Assembly: GCA_006218055.1 (NCBI GenBank) | Contig: VBWD01000023.1 | Location: 1-35,078, forward strand | DNA length: 35,078 bases | Source of the DNA: Gallionellaceae bacterium | GTDB taxonomy: Bacteria > Pseudomonadota > Gammaproteobacteria > Burkholderiales > Gallionellaceae | Reading direction: 5' to 3' | In this document: piece after piece, positions 26,390 through 35,000 of the stretch | Layout: the number at the start of each line of letters is the position of its first letter | Position numbering within the stretch: position 1 is the stretch's first letter | Notes under the pieces: generated by a model | The model's database searches: none | Told to the model about the DNA's origin: nothing | Seen by the model: the letters and a program-made list of their open reading frames with translations, nothing else | Made by a program: the position numbers and the translations under genes

Positions 26390-26722
26390 CTAACGCAGTT
26401 TGACCTTGCAATACGGACACTCCTCTGGCGAGTAATCGATACCGAAGCTGATGTCGCTCGGCCTGCCATCCGCCTTGGTGGGCACCACCACCTTCTCACA
26501 CACGGGGCAACGGTAATAGCGCTTGGCCGATATCACATACCAAGCACCCGCGATGAAGATCAGCAGATTCGCGGCAAGCACGATGGGTTTGTCGTCAGGC
26601 AAACCCTGCCACATCACCACGCACCCGAACAGGATCAGCACCACCACGGGCAAGATACCGCGCAGGTAGAACGTGCGTTTGCGTCGTTTGAATTCTGTGA
26701 CTGATGCAGGAATGGTTTCCAT
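26390..26722 (-). CDS. Small membrane protein with C-terminal zinc ribbon
   Basis: 110 residues. Two adjacent hydrophobic segments (about 21-38, LPVVVLILFGCVVMW, and 48-65, VLAANLLIFIAGAWYVI) are followed by a cytosolic tail. The tail has paired cysteines, YRCPVC near 72-75 and CPYC near 103-106, the spacing of a zinc ribbon. I do not recognise a named family. The ATG at 26722 has GGGGA upstream. It is followed on the same strand by the dRS3-like repeat and then the NrfJ-like gene. The conserved cysteine pairs support a real protein; function is unknown. Confidence 0.75.
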   Translation of the reverse strand: METIPASVTEFKRRKRTFYLRGILPVVVLILFGCVVMWQGLPDDKPIVLAANLLIFIAGAWYVISAKRYYRCPVCEKVVVPTKADGRPSDISFGIDYSPEECPYCKVKLR

Positions 26723-26797
26723 AATGAATCCCCGGATGAAATTTTGTAAAGTCTAACAGGACAACAAACCATCTCAACCCCAAGCAACAAGAGGAGA

Positions 26798-26827
26798 TTG
26801 ACACCAACTGCCACACTCCCCTACAGT
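26798..26827 (+). promoter_or_regulatory. Sigma-70-like promoter before the PAS membrane protein
   Basis: TTGACA (26798-26803), an 18-base spacer ending CTCCCC, then TACAGT (26822-26827). The start codon lies 77 bases further on. The element is closely similar, base for base, to the promoter at 23682. Confidence 0.55.
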
Positions 26828-26904
26828 TAGCCCAACTTGCACTACTGCCGCAAGAATAGTGATTAGGTAGTCAGCATTGAACTCTAAAAGTAAAAGAGAC
26901 CATC

Positions 26905-27513
26905 ATGCCAAATCCCTCAATAGCTCCACAAAAAAAACAACCTAAAGAAAACCATCAGTCGGTGAAAAGATTACTGATCATTTTGATCGGTTCAGTATTC
27001 TTCATCGAAGCCTTCGTGATGAACATCATGCATTGGATGCCCACCACCACAAAAACCATGGGCGCCCTGTTGGATGCCGCCATACTTTCCCTGCTACTGT
27101 CCCCCATCTTCTACTACCTTATCTTCCGTCCGCTCATCCAAAACATCGAAGAGCGCAAACGGATCGAGGATGATCTGCGCATCGCCGCCGTCGCTTTCGA
27201 GATCAAAGACCCCACCATCATCACTGATGCCAATGCCAACATCATCCGCGCCAACAAGAAATTCTTGGACAAGCTGGGCTACAGCATGGAAGAGATCGTC
27301 GGACAGAATCCCCGTATCTTCAAATCAGGCATGCATGATCAGAAGTTCTACGAACAACTCTGGAAAAAATTAATACAGACTGGAACATGGAGCGGCGAGA
27401 TACGCAGCAAGACCAAAGAGGGGCGCATCCTCCATCCATTTTGGCTGACCATCACCGCCATCAAGAATGAGCAACAGGAAACGACCCATTACATCGGCAT
27501 ATATTGTTTCTGA
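26905..27513 (+). CDS. Membrane-anchored PAS sensor lacking an output domain
   Basis: 202 residues. Two membrane segments (about 23-46 and 55-75) lead through a short helical connector (EERKRIEDDLRIA) into one PAS domain (about 90-200; TDANANIIRANKKFLDKLGYSMEEIVGQNP). The chain stops at HYIGIYCF, exactly where homologous PAS domains continue with DITERK and a GGDEF or kinase domain. No continuation was recognised in the 160 bases downstream, which hold only repeats. The gene is therefore a truncated signalling protein or a stand-alone sensor. Its PAS domain is close to the fifth PAS of the CBS-PAS protein at 17664. The promoter at 26798 suggests that it may still be expressed. Confidence 0.75.
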   Translation: MPNPSIAPQKKQPKENHQSVKRLLIILIGSVFFIEAFVMNIMHWMPTTTKTMGALLDAAILSLLLSPIFYYLIFRPLIQNIEERKRIEDDLRIAAVAFEIKDPTIITDANANIIRANKKFLDKLGYSMEEIVGQNPRIFKSGMHDQKFYEQLWKKLIQTGTWSGEIRSKTKEGRILHPFWLTITAIKNEQQETTHYIGIYCF

Positions 27514-27546
27514 CACCTACACATATTCAGATGGGGTTAGAGTCGT

Positions 27547-27604
27547 AGGCTGGCGGTGAGGTACGAACCCCAGCCTCACCCCCCCAAAAATAATCTGGGG
27601 TTCG
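27547..27604. repeat. Inverted repeats after the PAS gene
   Basis: AGGCTGG (27547-27553) pairs with CCAGCCT (27570-27576), and CGAACCCCAG (27564-27573) pairs perfectly with CTGGGGTTCG (27595-27604), so two alternative hairpins compete. A further hairpin-type repeat, CCCTGAGTTTATCGAAGGG, is at 27613-27631. Together they fill most of the gap between the PAS gene and tpm. Confidence 0.7.
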
Positions 27605-27673
27605 CAAGGCCTCCCTGAGTTTATCGAAGGGCTCACCACTAGCCCAACCCATTTATTCGGTTTGACTTTCCCC

Positions 27674-28330
27674 CTAGCGCAACGTCAACAAAAAAACATT
27701 CTCCTGCATCCGGCTCATGCCGCGCTCCCGGAAACGCGGGTTCTGTGCCAGCACATCCTCTTGCGCCAACAGGCGTATCTCGGCGTACTTACCATAGAGA
27801 GCCTCGACCTCATTCACCGACACCGCGAACGGCGGCCCCTGCATCTCTGCTTGCGGATAATCGAAGGTGACCAAGAGGATCTTCGTCGCGGGCGGCAAGA
27901 TTTCCGCCAAGTGGCGCGCGTAACGTTCACGCATCTCCGGTGGCAGCGCCACCAAGGATGCACGGTCGTACACCGCGCTGACATTCGCCACATCTTCCTT
28001 GCCCAAGTCGAAAAAGTCTCCGCACAGGATACGAATACCATCCGCCTCACAGCACTCGAACTTCCCGCTGTCCGAATGCGTCGGTGATTGCCCGTTCTCC
28101 TTGAAGAAATCCTGCACCGCGATGGCGCTCAGCTCCACCCCCAGCACCGTGCCCCCCTGCTGGCGCAGCCACACCATATCCAGACTCTTGCCGCACAAGG
28201 GCACAAACACCTCGCCACCGGGAGAGACAGATAGCTTCTGCCCGAATCGAAGCAAATACGGATTGATCTCGTTCTGGTGAAAACCGATCTCTGCCCGCTC
28301 CCAACGCTCCAACCAAAATTCTTTTTTCAT
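27674..28330 (-). CDS. tpm: Thiopurine S-methyltransferase
   Basis: 218 residues, the usual length of bacterial TPMT. The start FWLERWERAEIGFHQNEINPYL and the SAM-binding FVPLCGKSLDMVWLRQQGGTVLGVELS are diagnostic, as are YDRASLVALPPEMRERYA and QENVFLL near the end. Bacterial TPMTs methylate sulfur and also selenium or tellurium oxyanion products; the natural substrate here is unknown. The gene stands alone on the minus strand. A poly-A-rich AAAGATG precedes the start without an ideal ribosome site (GGAAGGGAAAG lies a little further upstream). Confidence 0.93.
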   Translation of the reverse strand: MKKEFWLERWERAEIGFHQNEINPYLLRFGQKLSVSPGGEVFVPLCGKSLDMVWLRQQGGTVLGVELSAIAVQDFFKENGQSPTHSDSGKFECCEADGIRILCGDFFDLGKEDVANVSAVYDRASLVALPPEMRERYARHLAEILPPATKILLVTFDYPQAEMQGPPFAVSVNEVEALYGKYAEIRLLAQEDVLAQNPRFRERGMSRMQENVFLLTLR

Positions 28331-28627
28331 CTTTCCCTTCCAAAGATTTAGATTTAACTCGCTCGCCCTGATCTTGTCGAAGTGCTATCAAGACTAGGCG
28401 CTCAGCTTACCTAGCATCACCCAATGTCCAATCCTACTCTCGTTATTGACATCACATACCCCGCTCACCTAAAGTTCGTCCACCTTGCAATTCAGCCATA
28501 CGCACATCGCACCGCACGCACGGACGAGGCACACATCGGAATCCACGGAATAGGAGTCTGGCGCAAATAGCAAAACCCGCAACGACGGGCAGACACGCCA
28601 GCAACACTTGATCGACAAAGGGGAATC
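28331..28627. other. Gene-poor region between tpm and the first KTSC cassette
   Basis: About 300 bases. It holds a degenerate CCCTGA-CTTGTCGAAG repeat (28366-28382) and a promoter-like TTGACA-N18-TAAAGT (28446-28475). It also has a possible 48-codon ORF (28424-28570, start MSNPTLVIDITYPAH) with no ribosome site and no recognised family. Nothing else is supported. Confidence 0.6.
28446..28475 (+). promoter_or_regulatory. Sigma-70-like promoter upstream of the first KTSC cassette
   Basis: TTGACA (28446-28451), an 18-base spacer ending in CTCACC, then TAAAGT (28470-28475). It is the third copy in this window of the TTGACA-N18-TANAGT pattern. The leader ORF starts 152 bases downstream. Confidence 0.5.
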
Positions 28628-28690
28628 ATGCAACACACATCAACGAATACTCCATCCGCAACCACGCATCATCGCGGCTTGCCTGATTGA
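28628..28690 (+). CDS. Leader ORF of 20 codons before the KTSC pseudogene
   Basis: An ATG with AAAGGGG 4-10 bases upstream, 20 sense codons (start MQHTSTNTPS) and TGA. Four bases separate the stop from the ATG of the KTSC reading frame. The same design (20 codons, ribosome site, 4-base gap) occurs at 33811 with different sequence. The peptide matches no family I know. Its conserved length and placement suggest translational coupling. Confidence 0.45.
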   Translation: MQHTSTNTPSATTHHRGLPD

Positions 28691-28694
28691 CCCC

Positions 28695-28957
28695 ATGGAA
28701 ATGAAAAAGATCAACTCCGGCAAACTGCGCACCATCGGCTACGACGCGCGCGCATCCTGCAAGTGCAACTCGACAACGGCAACATGCTGCAACACAGCGG
28801 CGTCGGCGATGACCTGTGGCGCAGACTCAGCACCTCCGGTGCGGCATGGAGCTTTTATTATTGCGACAACATCGAAGAGGGATTCACAGCGAAGAGAGTT
28901 TCAGGAAGTGCGCCTGCGGGGAAGAAGCCGCTGGATGAATTGTTTGGTCAGAAATAA
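28695..28957 (+). pseudogene. KTSC domain gene broken by a frameshift
   Basis: The first frame reads MEMKKINSGKLRTIGYDARA. A second frame continues ILQVQLDNGN, DDLWRRLSTSGAAWSF and KPLDELFGQK to the stop at 28957. Joined, they match the intact protein at 33878 over the full length. The break falls in a GCGCGCGC run where the intact copy reads DARARILQV; a net loss of one or four bases fits. There is also an extra codon in SFYYCDN against SFYRDN. KTSC is a small domain of unknown function. Confidence 0.8.
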
Positions 28958-29012
28958 TTGCGAAGCCGTTTAATTGTTTGATCCTGCCATACAGCAAAAG
29001 GGAAACACCAAC

Positions 29013-32000
29013 ATGAACTCTCACGTGTCTGATAAAGAAGGGCTGTTCTGGCTGCATCCCAGCCACCGTCACTCAATGCACCGCACTGGATTTACCGTTG
29101 TGTTGCTGGCGCTTGGCGTGGCTCTAGCATGGATACTGCCAGCTCTGCCCGGGGCTAACGGCATCGCGGGCTATCTGCCACTGCATACGCTGCTTGAAAC
29201 GATCTCCATCGTGATCGCCGCACTGGTGTTCGCGGTGGGCTGGAACGCTTACAGCGACAAGTTGCCCGGCAACATCGTGCTGCTCAGTTGCATATTCCTC
29301 GGCGTGGCTCTCCTCGATTTTTCGCATGTGCTTTCCTTCAATGGCATGCCGGATTATGTGACGCCTAGCAGCCCCGAGAAGTCGATCAACTTCTGGCTGG
29401 TCGCACGCGCGCTGGCCGCAGTAGCGATGCTGGTAATCGCGATCGTTCCGTGGCGACCGTTCACCTCTGCCGCGACCCGCTATGTTCTGCTTGCGGCAGT
29501 GATCGCCGCAAGCATCGCTGCACATTGGTTGTTCCTGTTCCACAATGACTTATTGCCGCACACTTTCATCCCCGGCCAGGGACTCACCGCTTTCAAGATC
29601 AACAGCGAGTACGTCATCATCGCCCTCAATCTGGCGGCAGCTTCGGTATTCTGGCACCGCATGCGCAAACCGCAATCGATCAATGTGGTCGCGCTGTTCG
29701 GTGCGGCTTGCACGATGGCCATGAGTGAATTTTTCTTTACGCTCTACACCGATGTCACCGATATCAACAACCTGCTGGGACACATCTACAAGGTGGTTTC
29801 CTATCTGTTCATCTACCACTCGATTTTCGTCACGACAGTCAAGACCCCGTACCGACAACTGAGTGCGGCACAAAGCCAGCAGCAAGCCACCCTCGATGCC
29901 ATTCCCGATTTGCTGTTCGAACTGGATATCGAGGGACGCTATCATGACTTCCATTCGCCGCGCACCGAGTTGCTCGCCGCTCCGGCCGATGAATTCCTTG
30001 GCAGGACGGTACACGATGTTTTGCCTGCCAGTGCCGCACAAACAGTGATGACTGCCTTGCAGGAAGCAAATGAAAAAGGCTGGTCCACAGGCGCACAATT
30101 CATGCTCCAACTCCCGCAAGGCGATACCTGGTTCGAACTTTCCGTCGCGCGCAAGCCTGATGGCTCGGAGCACTCCCCGCACTTCATCGTTCTGTCGCGC
30201 GATGTCACCGAGCGCATTCACATCAAGACTCAACTCGCCGATTCCAGAAATCTACTCAAGACCGTCATCGATACCGCACCCATGCGCATCTTCTGGAAGG
30301 ACAGGAATTCGCGTTATCTGGGATGCAACCCCGCCTTCGCCAAAGATGCGGGCTTGACCGATGCGGAAGACATCGTGGGCAAGACCGATTATCAGTTGGA
30401 CTGGAAGAAGCAGGCCGACCTGTATCGCACGGATGACCGGATGGTCATGGAGCTGGGCATCCCCAAACTTTCCTACGAAGAGCCGCAGACCACGCCGGAT
30501 GGCAGAACCATCTGGCTGCGCACCTCCAAGGTGCCGCTGCGGAATGGAGGAAACGAAGCAATCGGTGTACTCGGTGTCTATGAGGACATCACCGAGCACA
30601 AACAGGCCAAAGCCGCCCTGCAACGCAGCGACGCCAACCTCAAGCGCGCGCAAGCCGTGTCCGAGGTCGGCAGCTGGTACCTAGATATCGCGAGCAACCG
30701 CCTTGAGTGTTCGGATGAGGCCTATCGCATCTTCGGCTTTCCCCGGCAGCATGCGGTGGATTGGGATGTCTTCGTCTCCACCCTGCATCCCGATGACAAG
30801 GATAGGGTGCTCGATGCCTGGAACAAGGCCGTTGCCGGCTCCCAGTATGACATCGAACATCGCATTGTCGGGGGGGGGGGTGCGCAGGGGCGCGCACTTT
30901 TCGGCATCGGTACCACACAGGACATCACCGAGCGCAAGCTGGCCGAAGACCGTATCCAGTACCTTGCCAATTTCGATACGCTCACAGGTTTACCGAACCG
31001 CCACCAAGCAGAGGACCACATCAAATATGCCCTTGAACTGGCAAAACGCAGGAACGAGCATCTCGCGCTGGTTTTCCTCGATCTTGACCGCTTCAAGGAC
31101 ATCAACGATACCCTCGGCCACAGCATCGGCGATGCCCTGTTGATTCAGTTGGCAAAACGCCTGCGTTCGTCGCTGCGCGAAGAAGATACGGTGTCACGCT
31201 TGGGCGGCGACGAATTCATCGCCATGTTCCCCGGCGTTGATGCCTCTGGAGTAACGCAAGTCGTAAATAAATTACTGGATGTCATCGCAAAACCCTACCA
31301 AGTCGAGCAATACGAACTGAATATCACAGCCTCGATCGGTATCGCGCTCTATCCGGAAGACGGTACGGACATGGAATCCCTGTCCAGAAACGCCGATACC
31401 GCCATGTATCGCGCCAAGCAGGAAGGCCAAAACGGTTATCGCTTCTTTACAGCAGAAATGCAGGTACGTTCCGCCCGCAAGATGCAATTGGCGAACGCCC
31501 TGCGCCATGCTTTGGACCGCAAGCAATTGCAGCTGGTTTATCAGCCGCAGCTATCCATGCACGCGGGTTCCGTCATCGGCGCGGAGGCTTTGCTACGTTG
31601 GCAGCATCCGGAGTTGGGTACGATCTCACCTGCCGAATTCATCCCGGTAGCAGAAGACAGCGGGATGATCATCCAGATCGGCGAATGGGTATTGCGTCAA
31701 GCGGTGCGTCAAGCGAAAACCTGGATGGAGAAAGGAATTTCGCCGTTGATCATGGCCGTGAACCTGTCAGCCATCCAGTTCCGGCAACCCGGCCTGCCCG
31801 ACATGGTCAGCCGCATCATGAACGAGGAGGGATTGCCGCCGGAATATCTGGAACTGGAACTGACTGAAGGCGTGGCAATGCACGATCCGCAAAGTGCCAT
31901 CACCATGATAAACGAGCTGCATGATCGCGGCATACGCATGTCCGTCGATGATTTTGGCACCGGATACTCATCCCTGAGCTATCTGAAGAAGTTCAAAGTG

Positions 32001-32258
32001 TACAAGCTCAAGATCGACCAGTCGTTCGTGCGCGACATCAACACCGATCCGGAAGACAAAGCCATCGTCGGCGCCATCATCAGCATGGCAAAGAGCCTCG
32101 GCCTGAAAACCATTGCGGAAGGCGTGGAGACAGAAGGACAATTGGCATTCCTGCGGGAACAGGGCTGTGATGAGGTGCAGGGTTACTACTACAGCAAACC
32201 CCTGCCCGTCGAGCAGTTTGAGGCCTTTGTAATATCCAGAATCCCGCGATTAGAATGA
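29013..32258 (+). CDS. MASE3-PAS-GGDEF-EAL membrane c-di-GMP protein
   Basis: 1,081 residues from ATG 29013, which has AAAAGGG upstream. The N-terminal 270 residues form a multi-pass membrane sensor of MASE3 type (LDFSHVLSFNGMPDYVTPSSPEKSINFWL). Three PAS domains follow, with connectors DVTERIHIK, DITEHKQAK and DITERKLAE. The GGDEF domain has RLGGDEF at about 731-735 and the EAL domain has EAL at 858-860, DDFGTGYSS and EGVETEGQL. Both could be active. The third PAS lacks about 16 residues between EHRIVGG and AQGRALF, and the junction is a run of 11 G (30870-30880). The gene sits inside the degenerate copy of the KTSC-DUF2442 cassette, where the other copy has DUF4160. Likely role: membrane sensing that sets c-di-GMP level. 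Confidence 0.9.
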   Translation: MNSHVSDKEGLFWLHPSHRHSMHRTGFTVVLLALGVALAWILPALPGANGIAGYLPLHTLLETISIVIAALVFAVGWNAYSDKLPGNIVLLSCIFLGVALLDFSHVLSFNGMPDYVTPSSPEKSINFWLVARALAAVAMLVIAIVPWRPFTSAATRYVLLAAVIAASIAAHWLFLFHNDLLPHTFIPGQGLTAFKINSEYVIIALNLAAASVFWHRMRKPQSINVVALFGAACTMAMSEFFFTLYTDVTDINNLLGHIYKVVSYLFIYHSIFVTTVKTPYRQLSAAQSQQQATLDAIPDLLFELDIEGRYHDFHSPRTELLAAPADEFLGRTVHDVLPASAAQTVMTALQEANEKGWSTGAQFMLQLPQGDTWFELSVARKPDGSEHSPHFIVLSRDVTERIHIKTQLADSRNLLKTVIDTAPMRIFWKDRNSRYLGCNPAFAKDAGLTDAEDIVGKTDYQLDWKKQADLYRTDDRMVMELGIPKLSYEEPQTTPDGRTIWLRTSKVPLRNGGNEAIGVLGVYEDITEHKQAKAALQRSDANLKRAQAVSEVGSWYLDIASNRLECSDEAYRIFGFPRQHAVDWDVFVSTLHPDDKDRVLDAWNKAVAGSQYDIEHRIVGGGGAQGRALFGIGTTQDITERKLAEDRIQYLANFDTLTGLPNRHQAEDHIKYALELAKRRNEHLALVFLDLDRFKDINDTLGHSIGDALLIQLAKRLRSSLREEDTVSRLGGDEFIAMFPGVDASGVTQVVNKLLDVIAKPYQVEQYELNITASIGIALYPEDGTDMESLSRNADTAMYRAKQEGQNGYRFFTAEMQVRSARKMQLANALRHALDRKQLQLVYQPQLSMHAGSVIGAEALLRWQHPELGTISPAEFIPVAEDSGMIIQIGEWVLRQAVRQAKTWMEKGISPLIMAVNLSAIQFRQPGLPDMVSRIMNEEGLPPEYLELELTEGVAMHDPQSAITMINELHDRGIRMSVDDFGTGYSSLSYLKKFKVYKLKIDQSFVRDINTDPEDKAIVGAIISMAKSLGLKTIAEGVETEGQLAFLREQGCDEVQGYYYSKPLPVEQFEAFVISRIPRLE
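30870..30880. repeat. Run of 11 G inside a PAS domain
   Basis: An uninterrupted G tract in the coding strand of the MASE3-PAS-GGDEF-EAL gene. It encodes the Gly residues of RIVGGGGAQG. Tracts of this length slip readily during replication, and a change of one base would cut off the GGDEF-EAL output. It also coincides with a deletion in the PAS domain. Confidence 0.85.
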
Positions 32259-32282
32259 TCGGGTGCAGTCCACGGAACTAAC

Positions 32283-32478
<196 letters not shown>

Positions 32479-32498
32479 ATTCAAAGCTGGTGCAGCAT

Positions 32499-32528
32499 GA
32501 AAAAGGTGACTGGGTGGTCGCCTTTTTC
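32499..32528 (+). terminator. Rho-independent terminator of the first cassette
   Basis: GAAAAAGGTGAC and GTCGCCTTTTTC pair over 12 positions with one G-T pair, around a six-base loop. Sequence before it (GCAGCATGAAAAA) resembles that before the terminator at 34893, so the terminator belongs to the duplicated unit. The following 150 bases to the fbaB ribosome site show no other feature. Confidence 0.9.
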
Positions 32529-32705
32529 ATTTATGGCTTTCACGTGAATGACGAATTGAACTCAGGGGCTGGTTCGACCTTCTTTCCCAGCCGCACACAT
32601 TAACCCATCAACTCGAACATCCCCCATCCAACCCTGCGTTACATCTCAATGTTGCAGGAGTAAGATGGTCCCTGTGTTTTGGCATTCATTCTAAGGAGAA
32701 AAGTC

Positions 32706-33755
32706 ATGACGAACATCGTGCAATTGCTGGGCGAAGAAGCCGGTCATTTGTTGGACCATCGTTGTGTCGGCATCCCCAAAGAATCGCTGCATGTGCCGGG
32801 GCCGGATTACGTGGATCGCGTGGTGGCGATGAAAGACCGCAAGACGGGCGTGTTGCGCAGCCTGCAAGCTTTGTATGGCCAAGGCCGCTTGGCTAACAGC
32901 GGTTACCTTTCCCTGTTGCCGGTGGATCAGGGCGTGGAACATTCCGGCGGCGCGTCGTTCGCGCCCAACCCGATGTATTTCGATCCGGAGAACATCGTCA
33001 AGCTCGCCATCGAGGGCGGTTGCAACGGGGTGGCTTCCACGCTCGGTGTGCTGGGTTCGGTCGCGCGCCGCTATGCGCACAAGATCCCCTTCATCGTGAA
33101 AATCAACCACAACGAGATGCTCACCTATCCCAACATCTACGACCAGACGCTATTCGCCAGCGTAGACCAAGCGTTCGACATGGGCGCGGTAGCCGTGGGG
33201 GCCACCATCTTCTACGGCTCCGAGCATTCGCGCCGCCAGATTCAGGAAGTGTCCGATGCCTTCGAACACGCGCACAGTCTGGGCATGGCGACCATCCTGT
33301 GGGCCTATCTGCGCAACCCGGCTTTCAAGACTGCGGACAAGGATTACCACGTGGCCGCCGACCTCACCGGGCAAGCCAACCACCTTGCCGTGACCATCAA
33401 TGCCGACATCGTGAAACAGAAGATGGCCGAGAACAACGGCGGCTACAACGCCATCAAGTTCGGCAAGACCAGCCCCAAGGTGTACAGCGAACTCACCACC
33501 GACCACCCCATTGATCTGGTGCGCTATCAAGTGGCGAACTGCTACATGGGACGCGCGGGGCTGATCAATTCGGGTGGGGAGTCCGGCAAGAACGACCTGC
33601 AGCAGGCGGTGCGCACCGCCGTCATCAACAAACGTGCGGGCGGCATGGGACTCATCTCGGGACGCAAGGCCTTCCAAAAACCGATGGCGGAAGGCGTGGC
33701 GCTATTGAACGCGATCCAGGATGTGTATCTGGATAAGACGGTGACCGTGGCATAA
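32706..33755 (+). CDS. fbaB: Class I fructose-bisphosphate aldolase (FbaB/DhnA type)
   Basis: 349 residues, close to the 350 of E. coli FbaB. AAGGAG (32693-32698) precedes the chosen ATG; an ORF start 27 bases upstream adds nothing conserved. Recognisable stretches are [54 protein letters not shown] and [16 protein letters not shown], the last two expected around the active site of this Schiff-base aldolase. It interconverts fructose 1,6-bisphosphate with glyceraldehyde 3-phosphate and dihydroxyacetone phosphate. It lies between the two copies of the KTSC-DUF2442 cassette with its own ribosome site and, by position, its own promoter. Codon use is slightly more GC-rich than its neighbours, as expected for a highly expressed gene. 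Confidence 0.94.
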   Translation: MTNIVQLLGEEAGHLLDHRCVGIPKESLHVPGPDYVDRVVAMKDRKTGVLRSLQALYGQGRLANSGYLSLLPVDQGVEHSGGASFAPNPMYFDPENIVKLAIEGGCNGVASTLGVLGSVARRYAHKIPFIVKINHNEMLTYPNIYDQTLFASVDQAFDMGAVAVGATIFYGSEHSRRQIQEVSDAFEHAHSLGMATILWAYLRNPAFKTADKDYHVAADLTGQANHLAVTINADIVKQKMAENNGGYNAIKFGKTSPKVYSELTTDHPIDLVRYQVANCYMGRAGLINSGGESGKNDLQQAVRTAVINKRAGGMGLISGRKAFQKPMAEGVALLNAIQDVYLDKTVTVA

Positions 33756-33810
33756 AGCGCAACATCGGAAAGCAGCGCCTGCCACCCGACCAGTTCATCG
33801 AGGGAAATCT

Positions 33811-33873
33811 ATGAACACTTCAATGCATTCGCTTTCAGTGTCGCGAGAGATCGTGGTCATTTCCATTCGCTAA
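33811..33873 (+). CDS. Leader ORF of 20 codons before the KTSC gene
   Basis: ATG with GAGGG 7-11 bases upstream, 20 sense codons (start MNTSMHSLSV) and TAA. The KTSC start codon follows after exactly four bases and has no ribosome site of its own, so ribosomes ending here could restart there. The counterpart at 28628 has the same length and gap but a different peptide. Short and without homologs I can name. Confidence 0.45.
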   Translation: MNTSMHSLSVSREIVVISIR

Positions 33874-33877
33874 TGCT

Positions 33878-34141
33878 ATGGAAATGAAACCCGTCAACTT
33901 CGGCAAGCTACGCGCCATCGGCTACGACGCGAGAGCGCGCATCCTGCAAGTCAAACTCGACACGGGCGACACACTACATTACAGCGGCGTGGGCGAAGAT
34001 ATATGGCGCAGGCTCAGCAGTTCCGGTGCGGCGTGGAGCTTCTATCGCGATAACATCGAAGAGGAATTCACCGCGAAGAAAGTTTCAGCCAGTGCACCTG
34101 CGGAGAAGAATCCACTGGATGAGTTGTTCACACAAAAATAG
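33878..34141 (+). CDS. KTSC domain small protein
   Basis: 87 residues, intact. It reads MEMKPVNFGKLRAIGYDARARILQV, then a YSGVGEDIWRRLSSSGAAWSFYRDNIEEEF core, and ends in NPLDELFTQK. I assign it to the KTSC family by the G-Y-D start, the W-x-x-L helix and the SGAAWSFYRDNI segment. No function is known for the family. No signal peptide or membrane segment. It is the intact counterpart of the pseudogene at 28695, about 75% identical by eye. The leader ORF ends four bases before its ATG. Confidence 0.8.
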   Translation: MEMKPVNFGKLRAIGYDARARILQVKLDTGDTLHYSGVGEDIWRRLSSSGAAWSFYRDNIEEEFTAKKVSASAPAEKNPLDELFTQK

Positions 34142-34159
34142 TTGCGATGCCGCTTTAGT

Positions 34160-34330
34160 TCACAGAGCCCATGTTGTTTTTATGAATGTTAGATGTTCAG
34201 CACCGATTTTCTTTTGGTGGAAATGATTGATGACTGAACGCAACCAATGAAACAGCACTCCAGAAATTACCAACACAACAAGTTTGATAACAAAGAAACC
34301 AAGCATTTCATTGGTTACACCCGCCCCCAT
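34160..34330 (-). CDS. Possible small membrane protein
   Basis: 56 residues from ATG 34330, with one strong hydrophobic segment (MLGFFVIKLVVLVISGVLF) followed by a basic stretch (HWLRSVINHFHQKK). Starts at GTG 34363 or ATG 34306 are also possible. No clear ribosome site and no family recognised. The composition is that of a real single-pass protein rather than a shadow frame, and nothing else occupies these bases, but support is limited. Confidence 0.3.
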   Translation of the reverse strand: MGAGVTNEMLGFFVIKLVVLVISGVLFHWLRSVINHFHQKKIGAEHLTFIKTTWAL

Positions 34331-34384
34331 CCACAAAAATCTTTGGTGTAGAATCACACGCACTTTGCCACCACCGTACCGGAT

Positions 34385-34871
<487 letters not shown>

Positions 34872-34892
34872 ACAAACAAACAGCTTCAGCAT

Positions 34893-34920
34893 AAAAAAAA
34901 CGACCGAGGTCGCTTTTTTC
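34893..34920 (+). terminator. Rho-independent terminator of the second cassette
   Basis: An A-run, CGAC, loop CGAG, GTCG and a T-run form a stem with one mismatch. It stands 21 bases after the DUF2442 stop, as the terminator at 32499 does after the DUF2442 remnant. Confidence 0.85.
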
Positions 34921-34930
34921 ATTTCCGAAT

Positions 34931-34984
34931 TCCCGCCCTACCCTTCGATACACCGCACTTTGCGCGGCACTCAGGGCGAACGGG
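34931..34984. repeat. Inverted repeat with CCCTTCGA / TCAGGGCGAACGG
   Basis: CCCGCCCTACCCTTCGA and TCAGGGCGAACGGG are imperfect inverted arms around a CCGCACTTTGCGCGG inner hairpin. It is a dispersed intergenic repeat type; related fragments occur at 27613 and 28366. Confidence 0.6.
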
Positions 34985-35000
34985 AGTATTTCGAAAATAC

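Noticed and set aside
26254-26499. Upstream extension of the NrfJ-like gene frame to 26499
   Set aside because: It runs through the GTCATTCCC repeat and the coding sequence of the zinc-ribbon gene. The ATG at 26253 has AAGGAGA and begins a signal peptide.
28424-28570. 48-codon ORF before the first KTSC cassette
   Set aside because: It has a plausible codon pattern but no ribosome site and no family, and it contains the promoter-like TTGACA; too weak to call.
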